Assembly (NCBI GenBank): GCA_031292015.1
Contig: JARLHY010000072.1
Span: 18,111 to 82,110 of the forward strand
Length of the DNA stretch: 64,000 bases
Direction of reading: 5' to 3'
Origin: Negativicutes bacterium
GTDB taxonomy: Bacteria > Bacillota_C > Negativicutes > Sporomusales_B > JARLHX01
In this document: in pieces, positions 36,020 through 44,502 of the stretch
How positions within the stretch are numbered: the stretch's first letter is position 1
Layout of the letters: every line of letters begins with the position of its first letter
The notes under the pieces: generated by a model
The model's input: only the letters and a program-made list of their open reading frames with translations
The model's database searches: none
Told to the model about the DNA's origin: nothing
Position numbers and translations under genes: made by a program

Positions 36020-37435
36020 ATGAGCTTGTTAGGACCGGTTTATAAGCGCGAATATGGCAAGGAGCAACCGTATATTCCTTTTGGTCCGTTTCATCTGAGG
36101 ATTCCCTTCATCCACTATCGGTTTGAGCTGCCTGACTTTATCCAAGGTCTTATCATGTGCGCCGTCTGCCTGGGAATTATTCCGATATTGCAAGAATATC
36201 TCGGCATGTCCTTTGAAGTTGCCATTACCATTGTCATACTGAACGGTTTTTTCTATCTGTGGCACGCCCACCTGGGCGACCCGGTGGTGCCTGGTTGGAT
36301 CACGCCGGCCATTCCGCTTCTCCTGCTGTGGCTGAAGACCTTTCCTGAAGGGGTGGCCAGGATGCATGCCCTGATCGCCTTTGAATTCGAGTTGGGCGTG
36401 TTTTCTCTGCTGCTGGGCTCGACCGGCCTGGCCAAACGTTTCGTCGACCTTGTTCCTGACGCCTTAAAGGCCGGCATTCTGCTGGGGGCCGGTATCGCGG
36501 CGGTCCGGCTTGTGTTTCAGCCAGGCGGACGCTTTGACCTCTATCCCTGGACCATCACCATTGCCATCGGTTTTGCCTTTTACATCCTTTTCTCTAACCA
36601 TTTCAAGACTCTGCGCAACAGGAACATGGCGCTCAAGCACCTGTCGGATCTGGGGCTGATGCCGGCGCTGGTGCTGGCCATCTTCGTGGCGCCGCTGGTC
36701 GGCGAGTTGCCCTGGCCCACCATCCAGTGGGGCTTTACCGTTCCGCAGTTTTATACTTTGTTCACTGAGTGGACGCCTTTTTCGGCCCGGATCGGTTTTC
36801 CGCCGCTGGAGCTTTACATGAAGGCGGCTCCGCTGGTGGTGGCTGTGTATATCGTGCTGTTCGGCGAATTGATCCAGGCCGAGGCGCTGATTGACGAAGC
36901 CCGCGAATTCCGGCACGGCGATGAGGACGTTCATTTCAACGCCAACCGCAACAACATGATTGTCGGCATCCGTAATATCGGCATGTCGATGATGGGCCCC
37001 GACGCTTCGATGTGCGGCCCGATGTGGGCAGCCATGCAGGTGGTGGAGTGCGAGCGCTACAAGCACGGCCCGGAAGCCATGGACAGCCTGGTGGGCGGTG
37101 TGGCGTCCTTCCGGCTGGGGACCTTTGTCAGCTATTTCATACTGCCTATCGTCACGCTGGTCAAGCCTATCCTGCCGATTTCCCTGGCGCTCACCATGCT
37201 GGTCCAGGGCTATGTCGCAGTCCGGGTAGGCGTCCTGAAAGCCAGGACCTTCAATGACCTCGGCGTCGCCGGCATTGTTGCCGCGGTGCTGATTACCCGC
37301 GAGGCGGCGGCGGCTTTCGGCGTAGGCATCATTCTGTGTCTTTTGATCTACGGCAAGGATATTTTCCGCAACTGGAGCACCTATGACAAAAGCAAGGACC
37401 CGGTGTTCAACAGCCGCATCAGCGACTCGGAGTAG
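36020..37435 (+). CDS. Polytopic membrane protein, putative permease of the 4-hydroxybutyrate operon
   Basis: 471 residues, about eleven to thirteen membrane segments. The early stretch GDPVVPGWITPAIPLLL and the general pattern recall NCS2/SulP-type transporters, but I do not recognise a precise family. It is the first gene behind the sigma-54 promoter and is followed 64 bp later by abfD, so uptake of 4-hydroxybutyrate, crotonate or a related acid is the natural guess. AAAGGATG ribosome region ahead of the ATG. Confidence 0.65.
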   Translation: MSLLGPVYKREYGKEQPYIPFGPFHLRIPFIHYRFELPDFIQGLIMCAVCLGIIPILQEYLGMSFEVAITIVILNGFFYLWHAHLGDPVVPGWITPAIPLLLLWLKTFPEGVARMHALIAFEFELGVFSLLLGSTGLAKRFVDLVPDALKAGILLGAGIAAVRLVFQPGGRFDLYPWTITIAIGFAFYILFSNHFKTLRNRNMALKHLSDLGLMPALVLAIFVAPLVGELPWPTIQWGFTVPQFYTLFTEWTPFSARIGFPPLELYMKAAPLVVAVYIVLFGELIQAEALIDEAREFRHGDEDVHFNANRNNMIVGIRNIGMSMMGPDASMCGPMWAAMQVVECERYKHGPEAMDSLVGGVASFRLGTFVSYFILPIVTLVKPILPISLALTMLVQGYVAVRVGVLKARTFNDLGVAGIVAAVLITREAAAAFGVGIILCLLIYGKDIFRNWSTYDKSKDPVFNSRISDSE

Positions 37436-37499
37436 CTTTTCCGCGCTTGTCTCTTTGCTGGCAGGTAGCTTATTTAAATTCTAAGGAGTGTGGTTCCAA

Positions 37500-38984
37500 A
37501 TGGCTCTTAAAACCGGACAACAGTATGAAGACAGTCTGCGCAAACTCAAATTCAAGGTATATCTGCAAGGCGAACTGGTGGAGAATCCGGTGGATCATCC
37601 GATCATCCGTCCGTCGATGAATTCGGTAAAGATGACGTACGATCTGGCCCAGGATCCCGAGTTCGAGGATCTCATGACCGCCAAGTCCCATCTTGACGGC
37701 CAGAAGGTTAACCGCTTCTGCCATCTGCACCAGAGCACCGACGACCTGGTGAAAAAGGTGAAAATGCAGCGCCTGCTCGGACAGAAAACCGCATCCTGCT
37801 TCCAGCGGTGCGTCGGCATGGACGCCATCAACGCCGTGGACAGCGTTACCTTTGAAATGGACAAAAAACTTGCCACCAACTATCACGACCGGTTCCTCAA
37901 ATTCCTGAAAATGATGCAGGATGAGGATCTGACGGTGGACGGAGCCATGACCGACCCCAAAGGCGACCGGAGCCTGCCGCCCCATAAGCAGCCCGACCCG
38001 GACCTCTTCGTCCATGTGGTGGAAAAACGCGACGACGGTATCGTCGTCCGCGGCGCCAAAGCCCACCAGACCGGGGCCATCAATTCCCACTGGATTCTGG
38101 TCATGCCCACCATCGCCATGAGCAAGGAAGATGCCGATTACGCCGTATCGTTCTGCGCCCCGGCCGACGCCGAGGGGATCTTCTACATTTACGGCCGCCA
38201 GTCCTGCGACACCCGCAAGCTGGAAGGCAGCGAACTTGATGTCGGCAACTGCCAGTTCGGCGGCCACGAAGCCCTGATGGTCTTCGACAATCTCTTCATT
38301 CCCTGGGAGAATGTCTTCATGTGCGGCGAATACGAATTCAGCGGCGCGCTGGTGGAACGCTTCGCGGGTTATCACCGGCAGAGCTACGGCGGCTGCAAGG
38401 TCGGCGTGGGCGACGTGCTGATCGGCGCCGCGGCGCTGGCGGCCGACTATAACGGCGCAAACAAGGCCTCCCATGTCAAAGACAAACTGATCGAGATGGT
38501 TCATTTGAACGAGACACTTTATTCCTCCGGCATCGCCTGTTCGGCCGAGGGTTCGAAAACTGCTTCCGGGACCTATCTGATCGATCTTTTACTGGCCAAT
38601 GTCTGCAAACAGAACGTGACCCGCTTCCCCTACGAGATCACCCGGCTGGCGGAAGACATCGCCGGTGGGCTGATGGTCACCATGCCGTCCGAGAAGGACC
38701 TGCGCCATCCGGAAATCGGCAAAGTAGTGGAAAAGTATTTCGGCGCCGTCTCCTCGGTTCCCACCGAGCATCGGATGCGGATCCTGCGGCTGATCGAGAA
38801 CCTCACTCTGGGCACGGCGGCTGTCGGCTACCGCACCGAGTCGATGCACGGCGCCGGCTCGCCTCAGGCTCAGCGGATCATGATTGCCCGCCAGGGTAAT
38901 ATTGAGCAGAAGAAAGAACTGGCCAAAGCCATCGCCGGTATCCCCGATGCGGCAGCGGCAAAAGAGGCTGCGGCTTCCAAGTAA
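37500..38984 (+). CDS. abfD: 4-hydroxybutyryl-CoA dehydratase/vinylacetyl-CoA isomerase
   Basis: 494 residues; ATG after AAGGAG. The enzyme dehydrates 4-hydroxybutyryl-CoA to crotonyl-CoA with a 4Fe-4S cluster and FAD. Cluster ligands are visible: two Cys in KTASCFQRCVGMD (about 99 and 103), then His and Cys in AGYHRQSYGGCKVG (about 290 and 297). Other hallmarks are SLHQSTDDL-like LHQSTDDLVKK, DGAMTDPKGDR, VVRGAKAHQTGAINSH and TESMHGAGSPQAQRI. It aligns over its full length with the Clostridium aminobutyricum type, so it is not a 4-hydroxyphenylacetate hydroxylase, a common misannotation. It is the key enzyme of the operon. Confidence 0.95.
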   Translation: MALKTGQQYEDSLRKLKFKVYLQGELVENPVDHPIIRPSMNSVKMTYDLAQDPEFEDLMTAKSHLDGQKVNRFCHLHQSTDDLVKKVKMQRLLGQKTASCFQRCVGMDAINAVDSVTFEMDKKLATNYHDRFLKFLKMMQDEDLTVDGAMTDPKGDRSLPPHKQPDPDLFVHVVEKRDDGIVVRGAKAHQTGAINSHWILVMPTIAMSKEDADYAVSFCAPADAEGIFYIYGRQSCDTRKLEGSELDVGNCQFGGHEALMVFDNLFIPWENVFMCGEYEFSGALVERFAGYHRQSYGGCKVGVGDVLIGAAALAADYNGANKASHVKDKLIEMVHLNETLYSSGIACSAEGSKTASGTYLIDLLLANVCKQNVTRFPYEITRLAEDIAGGLMVTMPSEKDLRHPEIGKVVEKYFGAVSSVPTEHRMRILRLIENLTLGTAAVGYRTESMHGAGSPQAQRIMIARQGNIEQKKELAKAIAGIPDAAAAKEAAASK

Positions 38985-39076
38985 CAGCACCATTTGAGAT
39001 GTCGACATGTCGCCGGAGCTTATCAGCTCCGGCGACCCATTGGTCTTGAAGACTTGGCGGAAGGTGAGGAATTAGT

Positions 39077-40371
39077 TTGAGCCAGTGGCAAAGCAAGGTT
39101 AAGAATAAGCTGGTATCGGCTGCCGAGGCGGTGCAAAGGATAAAATCCGGCGACAGGGTAGTCACCGGCCACGCATGCGGCGAGCCGGCGGCGCTGATCG
39201 ACGCCATGGTGGCAAGGGCCCCGGAGCTTGAAGCGGTGGAAGTCGTCCATATGGTGGCGATGGGGCAGGCCAAATATGCTCAGCCGGGTATGGAGCGGAG
39301 CTTCCGCCACAACGCCCTTTTCGTGGGGGCGTCCACCCGCAAAGCCCTGGAGGAAAAGCGGGCCGACTACACGCCCTGCTTTTTTTCGGAAATACCGCGG
39401 TTGTTTCAAAGCAAAATCCTGCCGGTCAACGTCGCCCTGATTCAGGTAACACCGCCGGATGAAGAGGGCTATGTCAGTTTCGGGGTGTCGGTGGACTACA
39501 CTCAGGTGGCGGCGGAGTGCGCCGACCTGGTCATTGCCCAGGTGAACCCCCTTTTGCCGCGTACCGGCGGGGCTAAAATCCATCTGGATGATATAGACTA
39601 TATCGTGGAAGAAGAGCAGCCTGTCATCGAGCTGAAGCCGCCGCAGATCGGCGATGTCGAGAAAGCCATCGGCGAAAACGCGGCCAGCCTCATTCCCGAC
39701 GGCGCCACCCTGCAGCTGGGTATCGGCGCCATTCCCGACGCCGTGCTGCTGTTTTTGCGGAACAAGAAAGACCTCGGGATCCATTCGGAGATGTTTTCCG
39801 ACGGCGTTGTGAGCTGGCCGAGGCCGGAGTGATCACCAACCGGAAAAAGACCATCAATCCCGGGAAATTCATGGCTACTTTCCTGATGGGGACCCGCAAG
39901 CTGTACGATTTCGTTGACAACAACCCGAGTGTCGAGCTGCACCCTGTGACCTATATCAACGATCCTTACGTCATCGGCCAGCATGACAATATGATTTCCA
40001 TCAATTCGGCCCTGCAGGTCGATCTGATGGGGCAGGTGAACGCCGAGATGATCGGTTCCCGTCAGTTCAGCGGCATCGGCGGCCAGGTCGATTTCATCCG
40101 GGGCGCCAGCCGGTCCCGCGGGGGTAAGTCGATCATCGCCCTGCCTTCCACCGCCTCAGGGGGAAAGATTTCGCGGATCTGCCTGGAACTTGACCGGGGC
40201 GCCGGAGTATCGACTTCACGCAACGATGTGCACTATGTAGTCACCGAGTATGGCGTGGCGGACCTCAGGGGCAAGAGCCTGCGTCAGCGGGCCGCAGCCC
40301 TGATCGCCATCAGCCACCCGGATTTTCGGGAGAAGCTGACCGCCGAGGCCAAGGAGAAAGGCCTGCTGTAA
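39077..40371 (+). pseudogene. abfT: 4-hydroxybutyrate CoA-transferase, frameshifted
   Basis: TTG start after AAGGTGAGGA. Frame 1 (to 39832) covers the N-terminal half with VTGHACGEPAALIDAMV and ends in an abnormal tail after FSDGVV. The remaining half (from about 39812, VITNRKKTINPGKF to KEKGLL) continues in another frame with the family motifs GIGGQVDFIRGA and VVTEYGVADLRGKSL. Insertion of one G after 39811 (GTGAGCTG to GTGGAGCTG) restores ELAEAGVITN and a full protein of about 431 residues. Either a real recent mutation or a sequencing error in GG. If intact it moves CoA from acetyl-CoA to 4-hydroxybutyrate, feeding AbfD. The TGA is not a Sec codon: reading through it does not give family sequence. 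Confidence 0.88.
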
Positions 40372-40443
40372 CAAAACAAGACCCGCTGCCGATGGAAGCC
40401 TGGTGGAAACGAAATCTGGCGAAAGCGCCCGGAGGGTTGATCT

Positions 40444-41100
40444 ATGCCGGTCCTTACCTTTATGCATGATCTTTTTTCCTTTGCCCGCGGATCATACGAG
40501 CGGATCGTCGGCCGCCATACCCGGCGTTTTTGCAGCCGGGCGGCGCAAAAGGCCAAAAACGACGCCCAGAAGAGGCTGCTGCTGGTGGCGGCGGTGTGTG
40601 CCGACGAGCTGCTTGCCGCGATCTTCGGGGTGAGCGAAAAAAGCCGCGGGAGCGGGCTCTCTGCCGCGGTCCCGGCCGGAGCCGACAAGACAAAGGTGCG
40701 GGAGGCGATGCGGATTTATCTGTCCGCCCTTCTGATCCGGCTGGGCAGCGGCAAAACGCTGCTGCTGGAGAAGACCGGTGTTGGCGAAGAGGACTTTCTG
40801 CGGCTGTGGTGTCAGGTTTTCGAGTATCAGCCGGCCGACATGTTGCATTTTGACCAGGAACTCGGGCCGGCTTACCAGAGCAATGGTGAGGCAGAGCTGG
40901 CCGCCGCCGCTGCCGGCCTTATCTGCAGCCAGCTTTTTGGCAGCGTGGACGGCATCGAGACCGCCTGGCTCCAAGAGCGGCTGGCGGACGATGCGGCGGC
41001 GATGATCCGCGTCCTTGAGACGCTGGGAGGGAGGGATGAATTGTGTTCTCCATCGACCGGGAAGCCTGTGAATACATCAAGAAAAGGACCGGGGCGGTAG
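40444..41100 (+). CDS. Unknown soluble protein in the 4-hydroxybutyrate operon
   Basis: 218 residues, ATG seven bases after GGAGGG. Mostly helical by composition, no signal peptide, no membrane segment and no domain that I recognise. Lies 72 bp after abfT and overlaps the start of the selenoprotein gene by 58 bases, so all are probably one transcript. A chaperone or maturation role for an operon product is possible but unsupported. Confidence 0.6.
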   Translation: MPVLTFMHDLFSFARGSYERIVGRHTRRFCSRAAQKAKNDAQKRLLLVAAVCADELLAAIFGVSEKSRGSGLSAAVPAGADKTKVREAMRIYLSALLIRLGSGKTLLLEKTGVGEEDFLRLWCQVFEYQPADMLHFDQELGPAYQSNGEAELAAAAAGLICSQLFGSVDGIETAWLQERLADDAAAMIRVLETLGGRDELCSPSTGKPVNTSRKGPGR

Positions 41101-41378
41101 TAATCGCCATGACGCTGGAACCGGCCATCGGCGGCTGAGCCTGCTCAAACAAACGCGTAACAGGTAGTTACGTACCGGGTATTTCGCTGGGAGAACCGGC
41201 GCAGGAGGAAAAAGACCGTTATCTGAGTACCATCGTCGACGGAGTCACGGTGTATCATTCGTCCACCGTCGGGGTCAAGACCGGGTTTTCCGCTGTCCGG
41301 ATCCGGCTGCGCAAGCTGCTTTTTTGGGGCTGGCTTGAACTGGAAGGGGCGAAAGCAGTTCCGGTCACGCAGGAATAA
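41043..41378 (+). CDS. Small selenoprotein (UGA-encoded Sec at residue 32), CC/Se-motif-like family
   Basis: GTG start after GGAGGGAGGG. The frame has 31 codons, an in-frame TGA at 41136-41138, then 79 more sense codons to a TAA. Read as Sec the site is AIGG-U-ACSNK. The two halves make one coherent small protein: N-terminal IDREACEYIKKRTGAVVIA and C-terminal VRIRLRKLLFWGWLELEGA. I recall that small bacterial proteins annotated as CC/Se motif family (seleno)proteins share this build with a CC or Sec motif near residue 30. A perfect SECIS-like hairpin follows at the right distance. Function unknown; a redox or metal site is likely. It is the last gene before a terminator in the operon. Confidence 0.78.
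41156..41172 (+). promoter_or_regulatory. Bacterial SECIS element
   Basis: CGTAAC-AGGTA-GTTACG: perfect 6-bp stem with loop AGGUA. The loop GGU lies 25 bases after the UGA, inside the window known for bacterial SECIS elements, whose apical loop needs a G and U for SelB binding. It is within the coding frame, as is usual in bacteria. Confidence 0.75.
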
Positions 41379-41540
41379 ACAAGAAGGAACAGGCAATCTC
41401 AGCCAATGGCGCCTGTCTAAGTGCTTGCATCGCGGCCGAAGCGTCGTGTTCCCGATTATCCACAACGCCGCCGGCACTTTTGCGGCCTCGCGGGTTAAGG
41501 GCGGATTAACTTTCTGCAGGAATATTTTGTCCATAACCGA

Positions 41541-41569
41541 AAAGGAGCACCATCAAGGTGCTCCTTTTT
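41541..41569 (+). terminator. Terminator of the 4-hydroxybutyrate/selenoprotein operon
   Basis: AAAGGAGCACC-ATCAA-GGTGCTCCTTT followed by TT. Strong 11-bp stem. Confidence 0.9.
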
Positions 41570-41656
41570 CATGTCCATGCCAGTGGATGCGGCAGGAGAA
41601 GAGCCTGACGCGACGTAATAGTAGTAGTATTGTACATACCAGAACCAGCTGAAAAC

Positions 41657-41774
41657 AGCGTATCGAAAACGGATGCAGGCGCTGCGTGCCTTTGAATTGT
41701 CTCCTGTTGCTCGTATTGATTATATTAATCATACCGTTACCGTGAATGGATAAAAATAGCGTATCGAAAACGGA
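41657..41774 (+). repeat. 17-bp direct repeat pair before the PLP enzyme gene
   Basis: AGCGTATCGAAAACGGA at 41657-41673 and 41758-41774, 101 bp apart. The second copy runs into the ribosome site GGAGGGG of the PLP gene. May reflect a local duplication or a regulator site. Otherwise the 41379-41783 gap holds only the terminator. Confidence 0.6.
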
Positions 41775-41783
41775 GGGGTGTTT

Positions 41784-43148
41784 ATGGCCAAGATTCCTTT
41801 CGGTCCTACTTATGACGAAATGCTCAACCCTGCCGCCGTTGCCGGCGAAGTTCGGGCAAAAGCGCTGCAGGCGCTTCAAGAAAACGAACTCGACCCTGTC
41901 AACTTGTTCAATATTACCTGGAAAAACGAAGCCGATCAGGTGCGCAAGGTGGTTTTGCCGCCGGAACTCACCGGGGTGTACGCCAATGTCGTTGTGTTGC
42001 TGGGGTATGGCTTTCCCTCCGGGTCCCACAAGGTCGGACCGGCCTACAGCACTTTGATCGAAGGACTGGTGGACGGCGAAATCATTCCCGGCGAGCACAC
42101 CATTCTCGGCCCTTCCACAGGCAACTTCGGCATCGGCACCGCCTATATATCAAAGCTCCTCGGCTTTAAGGCCGTGGTCATCATGCCTGACAACATGAGT
42201 AAGGAGCGCTACGAGCGGATCCGCAAGTACGGCGGTGTGCTGGAACTGACCCCCGGCTCGGAGTCGGATGTCATTCTGACTTTGGAACGGACCCATGAGA
42301 TGATGAAAAATCCCAAGAACAAGGCTCTGGCGCAGTTCGAGCTGTTTCCCAACTACCGCTTCCACCGCCACGTTACCGGCAACAGCGCCATCGAAGCGGT
42401 GCGGGGCGTTGGCAACGGCCGTATTGCCGGCTTCACCTCGGCGCCGGGTTCGGCGGGTACCCTTGCTGCCGGTGATCAGATCAAGGCTCTGTTCCCGGAA
42501 GCGAAGATCGCCGCCCTGGAACCGTATGAATGCTCTACCCTGGCCACCGGCGGCCGGGGCCAGCACCGCATCGAGGGCATCGGCGACAAGATGTGCACCC
42601 TGATTCACAATGTTCTGGCCACTGATTTTGTCATATTAATTAAGGATGAAGAAACGGTGCAGGGACTCAAAATCTTCCGGGATGGCGTGGAAAGTCTGGT
42701 ACGGCTGGGGCTGGACCGGGACTTCGCCCTGGCTCTCAGGGACTGTTTCGGGCCGTCAGGCATCGGCAATGTGCTGGGGGCTATCAAGCTGGCTAAATTC
42801 CTGCGGCTCGGGCCTGGCGACAATGTCGTGACTGTGGCCACCGACGGTTTCGACCGCTACCAATCGGTGCTGGAGGAGCTGGACTGCCGCTATCTGGAGA
42901 CGGCGCCCTTTGTCCTGGACCGCTGGGCCAACGACATCTTCCTGGGCGCGAAGGACGATGCGGTCTACGACTTCCGCCGGCCCTCCGTCAAGGAGCAGTT
43001 GTTCCGGCAAAAGGAGAGCGACTGGCTGAAGTTCGGTTATTCCCAGCAGTTTCTGGACTCGATGCGGGATCAGTCCTTCTGGGAAAACGAGTACGCCAAG
43101 GTGCCGCATTATAATAAGAAGATCGCCGAGATGCGCTCAGACCGTTGA
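41784..43148 (+). CDS. PLP-dependent beta-family (cysteine synthase-like) enzyme
   Basis: 454 residues, longer than O-acetylserine sulfhydrylase (about 310). Fold type II PLP enzyme: the lysine that binds PLP is in PSGSHKVGPAY (about 80), the phosphate loop or substrate loop is GPSTGNFGIG (about 112) and EAVRGVGNG, with APGSAGT later. It could cleave or replace the beta substituent of serine, cysteine or threonine-type substrates. A serine dehydratase pair is encoded convergently, so amino-acid breakdown is a shared theme, but the substrate is unknown. Its TGA stop is part of the palindromic repeat copy D (CCGTTGATAA). Confidence 0.78.
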   Translation: MAKIPFGPTYDEMLNPAAVAGEVRAKALQALQENELDPVNLFNITWKNEADQVRKVVLPPELTGVYANVVVLLGYGFPSGSHKVGPAYSTLIEGLVDGEIIPGEHTILGPSTGNFGIGTAYISKLLGFKAVVIMPDNMSKERYERIRKYGGVLELTPGSESDVILTLERTHEMMKNPKNKALAQFELFPNYRFHRHVTGNSAIEAVRGVGNGRIAGFTSAPGSAGTLAAGDQIKALFPEAKIAALEPYECSTLATGGRGQHRIEGIGDKMCTLIHNVLATDFVILIKDEETVQGLKIFRDGVESLVRLGLDRDFALALRDCFGPSGIGNVLGAIKLAKFLRLGPGDNVVTVATDGFDRYQSVLEELDCRYLETAPFVLDRWANDIFLGAKDDAVYDFRRPSVKEQLFRQKESDWLKFGYSQQFLDSMRDQSFWENEYAKVPHYNKKIAEMRSDR

Positions 43149-43376
43149 TAACCCCCCACCTGCTTTGCACCCGCAGGGGGCAGGCCGCATTTCTAAGCGC
43201 TGAAGCGCAAGAACTACGCACTTGGCCCCGCAAACCTATTGCTAGCGTACAACCGGTACGCGCGATGCTGTTAAATCAGCCAGTGCAAACCCTTATGCTT
43301 AAAGAGTTCTCGGAGGAAACGGTGCTGCGGTTCGCGGGGCCGTCGTGCATCTGGGGGGGGCTGAACGGCCTGAGGG
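43144..43376. repeat. Dispersed palindromic repeat, copy D (inverted relative to A, with internal insertions)
   Basis: Starts at CCGTTGATAACCCCCC, which contains the stop codon of the PLP gene, and ends at GCTGAACGGCCTGAGG. Shared blocks with copy A read on the other strand: TTGGCCCCGCAAxCC, ATTGCTAGCGTAC, GGGGCCGTCGTGCATCTGGGG. Each arm has about 50 extra bases not seen in A. It lies inside the spoVD element, so the repeat family was active after, or before, the element entered this lineage. The rest of the 43149-43601 gap has no gene. Confidence 0.75.
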
Positions 43377-43526
43377 TTTGGTTTATTAAGAAGTTGTTTC
43401 GACTTTCTTTTTCGGGCATAACGAGGAATCATAATGTTGAGTATAGGCAGGACCGCAAAAGTGATCGGCAGTGGCGCGGCGTTGCCGGATTTTTTTCGAC
43501 TAGTATACCTGATGGTTTTTGGCAAG

Positions 43527-43573
43527 AAAAATACCTCGTAGAGTAGTCTTAATACTATCTCAACGAGGTATTA
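43527..43573 (-). terminator. Terminator of sdaAA
   Basis: On the minus strand ATACCTCGT pairs with ACGAGGTAT across a 23-base loop and is followed by TTTTTC. Lies just after the sdaAA stop. Confidence 0.7.
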
Positions 43574-43601
43574 TTTATGATGTAAGAACAGCGCCGTTCT
43601 T

Positions 43602-44489
43602 CTACGCCTGTTTCCCGGCGAGGATGCGTTCGGTGATTTTTTGAGCGGTGGGGGTTTTGGCAAGGCCGCCTTCTGAGGTTTCCCGCAGGGCCTTGGGCAT
43701 GGACAGCCCGATCTGGTGCATGGCGGCGATGACCTCATCGGCGGGGATGACGCTCTGGATACCGGCCATGGCCATCTCGGCGGCCACCAGGGCGTGGACG
43801 GCCCCGAAGGCATTGCGCTTGACGCAGGGAATTTCCACCAGACCGGCCACTGGATCGCAGACCAGGCCCAGCATGTTTTTCAGGGACAGGGCGACGGCTT
43901 CGCCGCTTTGCTGGGGCGTTCCGCCGGCCATTTCCACGATGGCGCCGGCGGCCATCGCCGCCGCCGAACCGCATTCGGCCTGGCAGCCGCCGTAGGCGCC
44001 GGAAATCGAGGCATTTTCGGCGATGACCAGACCGATCACCGCGGCGGTAAACAGGCCGCGAATGAGGGCCGGATCGTCAAAGTGAAAGAATTCCGCCGCC
44101 GCCAGCATCGCTCCCGGCAGAATGCCGCAGGAACCGGCGGTGGGGCAGGCTACGATCCGGCCCATGCAGGCATTGAGTTCGTTTACCGCCATGGCGTAGG
44201 CGGCAGCCCTGGCGGCCACCGGCCCGGCGAGGCAGACGGGAGAGTCCGCCCGGGAGATCAGGCGGGCGGCGTCACCGCCGACCAGGCCACTGAAGGATTT
44301 TTCCTGCTGGGTCAGGCCCGTCTGGACCGACTCTCGCATCACCGTCAGGCTGGCTGCCATGTTGTCCCACACTGCCTGGGGCGAAGCGTCGCTTCGTTCG
44401 GTCTCCCAGCGCCAGCCGATTTCGGACAGCGGGATGGCCATTTCTTGGCTGATGGCCAGAAGATCGCTGATATGATTAAATTTGAACAT
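43602..44489 (-). CDS. sdaAA: L-serine dehydratase, iron-sulfur-dependent, alpha subunit
   Basis: 295 residues. Converts L-serine to pyruvate and ammonia with a 4Fe-4S cluster. Conserved cysteines are in IVACPTAGSCGILPGA (two), and in GLVCDPVAGLVEIPCVKRN (two), the standard set for the SDH alpha chain; AYGGCQAECGSA is also typical. It lies 13 bp after sdaAB on the same strand. Located inside the spoVD element, read toward the PLP gene. Confidence 0.95.
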   Translation of the reverse strand: MFKFNHISDLLAISQEMAIPLSEIGWRWETERSDASPQAVWDNMAASLTVMRESVQTGLTQQEKSFSGLVGGDAARLISRADSPVCLAGPVAARAAAYAMAVNELNACMGRIVACPTAGSCGILPGAMLAAAEFFHFDDPALIRGLFTAAVIGLVIAENASISGAYGGCQAECGSAAAMAAGAIVEMAGGTPQQSGEAVALSLKNMLGLVCDPVAGLVEIPCVKRNAFGAVHALVAAEMAMAGIQSVIPADEVIAAMHQIGLSMPKALRETSEGGLAKTPTAQKITERILAGKQA

Positions 44490-44502
44490 ATTCTTTCGCC
44501 TC

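Noticed and set aside
37500..38984. 4-hydroxyphenylacetate 3-monooxygenase
   Set aside because: Same superfamily, but the cluster ligands CxxxC, His and Cys and the TDPKGDR and AKAHQTG motifs fit 4-hydroxybutyryl-CoA dehydratase.
39826..39836. TGA within abfT as a selenocysteine codon
   Set aside because: Family sequence resumes only after a one-base shift at 39811; reading through the TGA in the same frame gives unrelated residues, and no SECIS-like hairpin was sought out that fits. A frameshift explains it.
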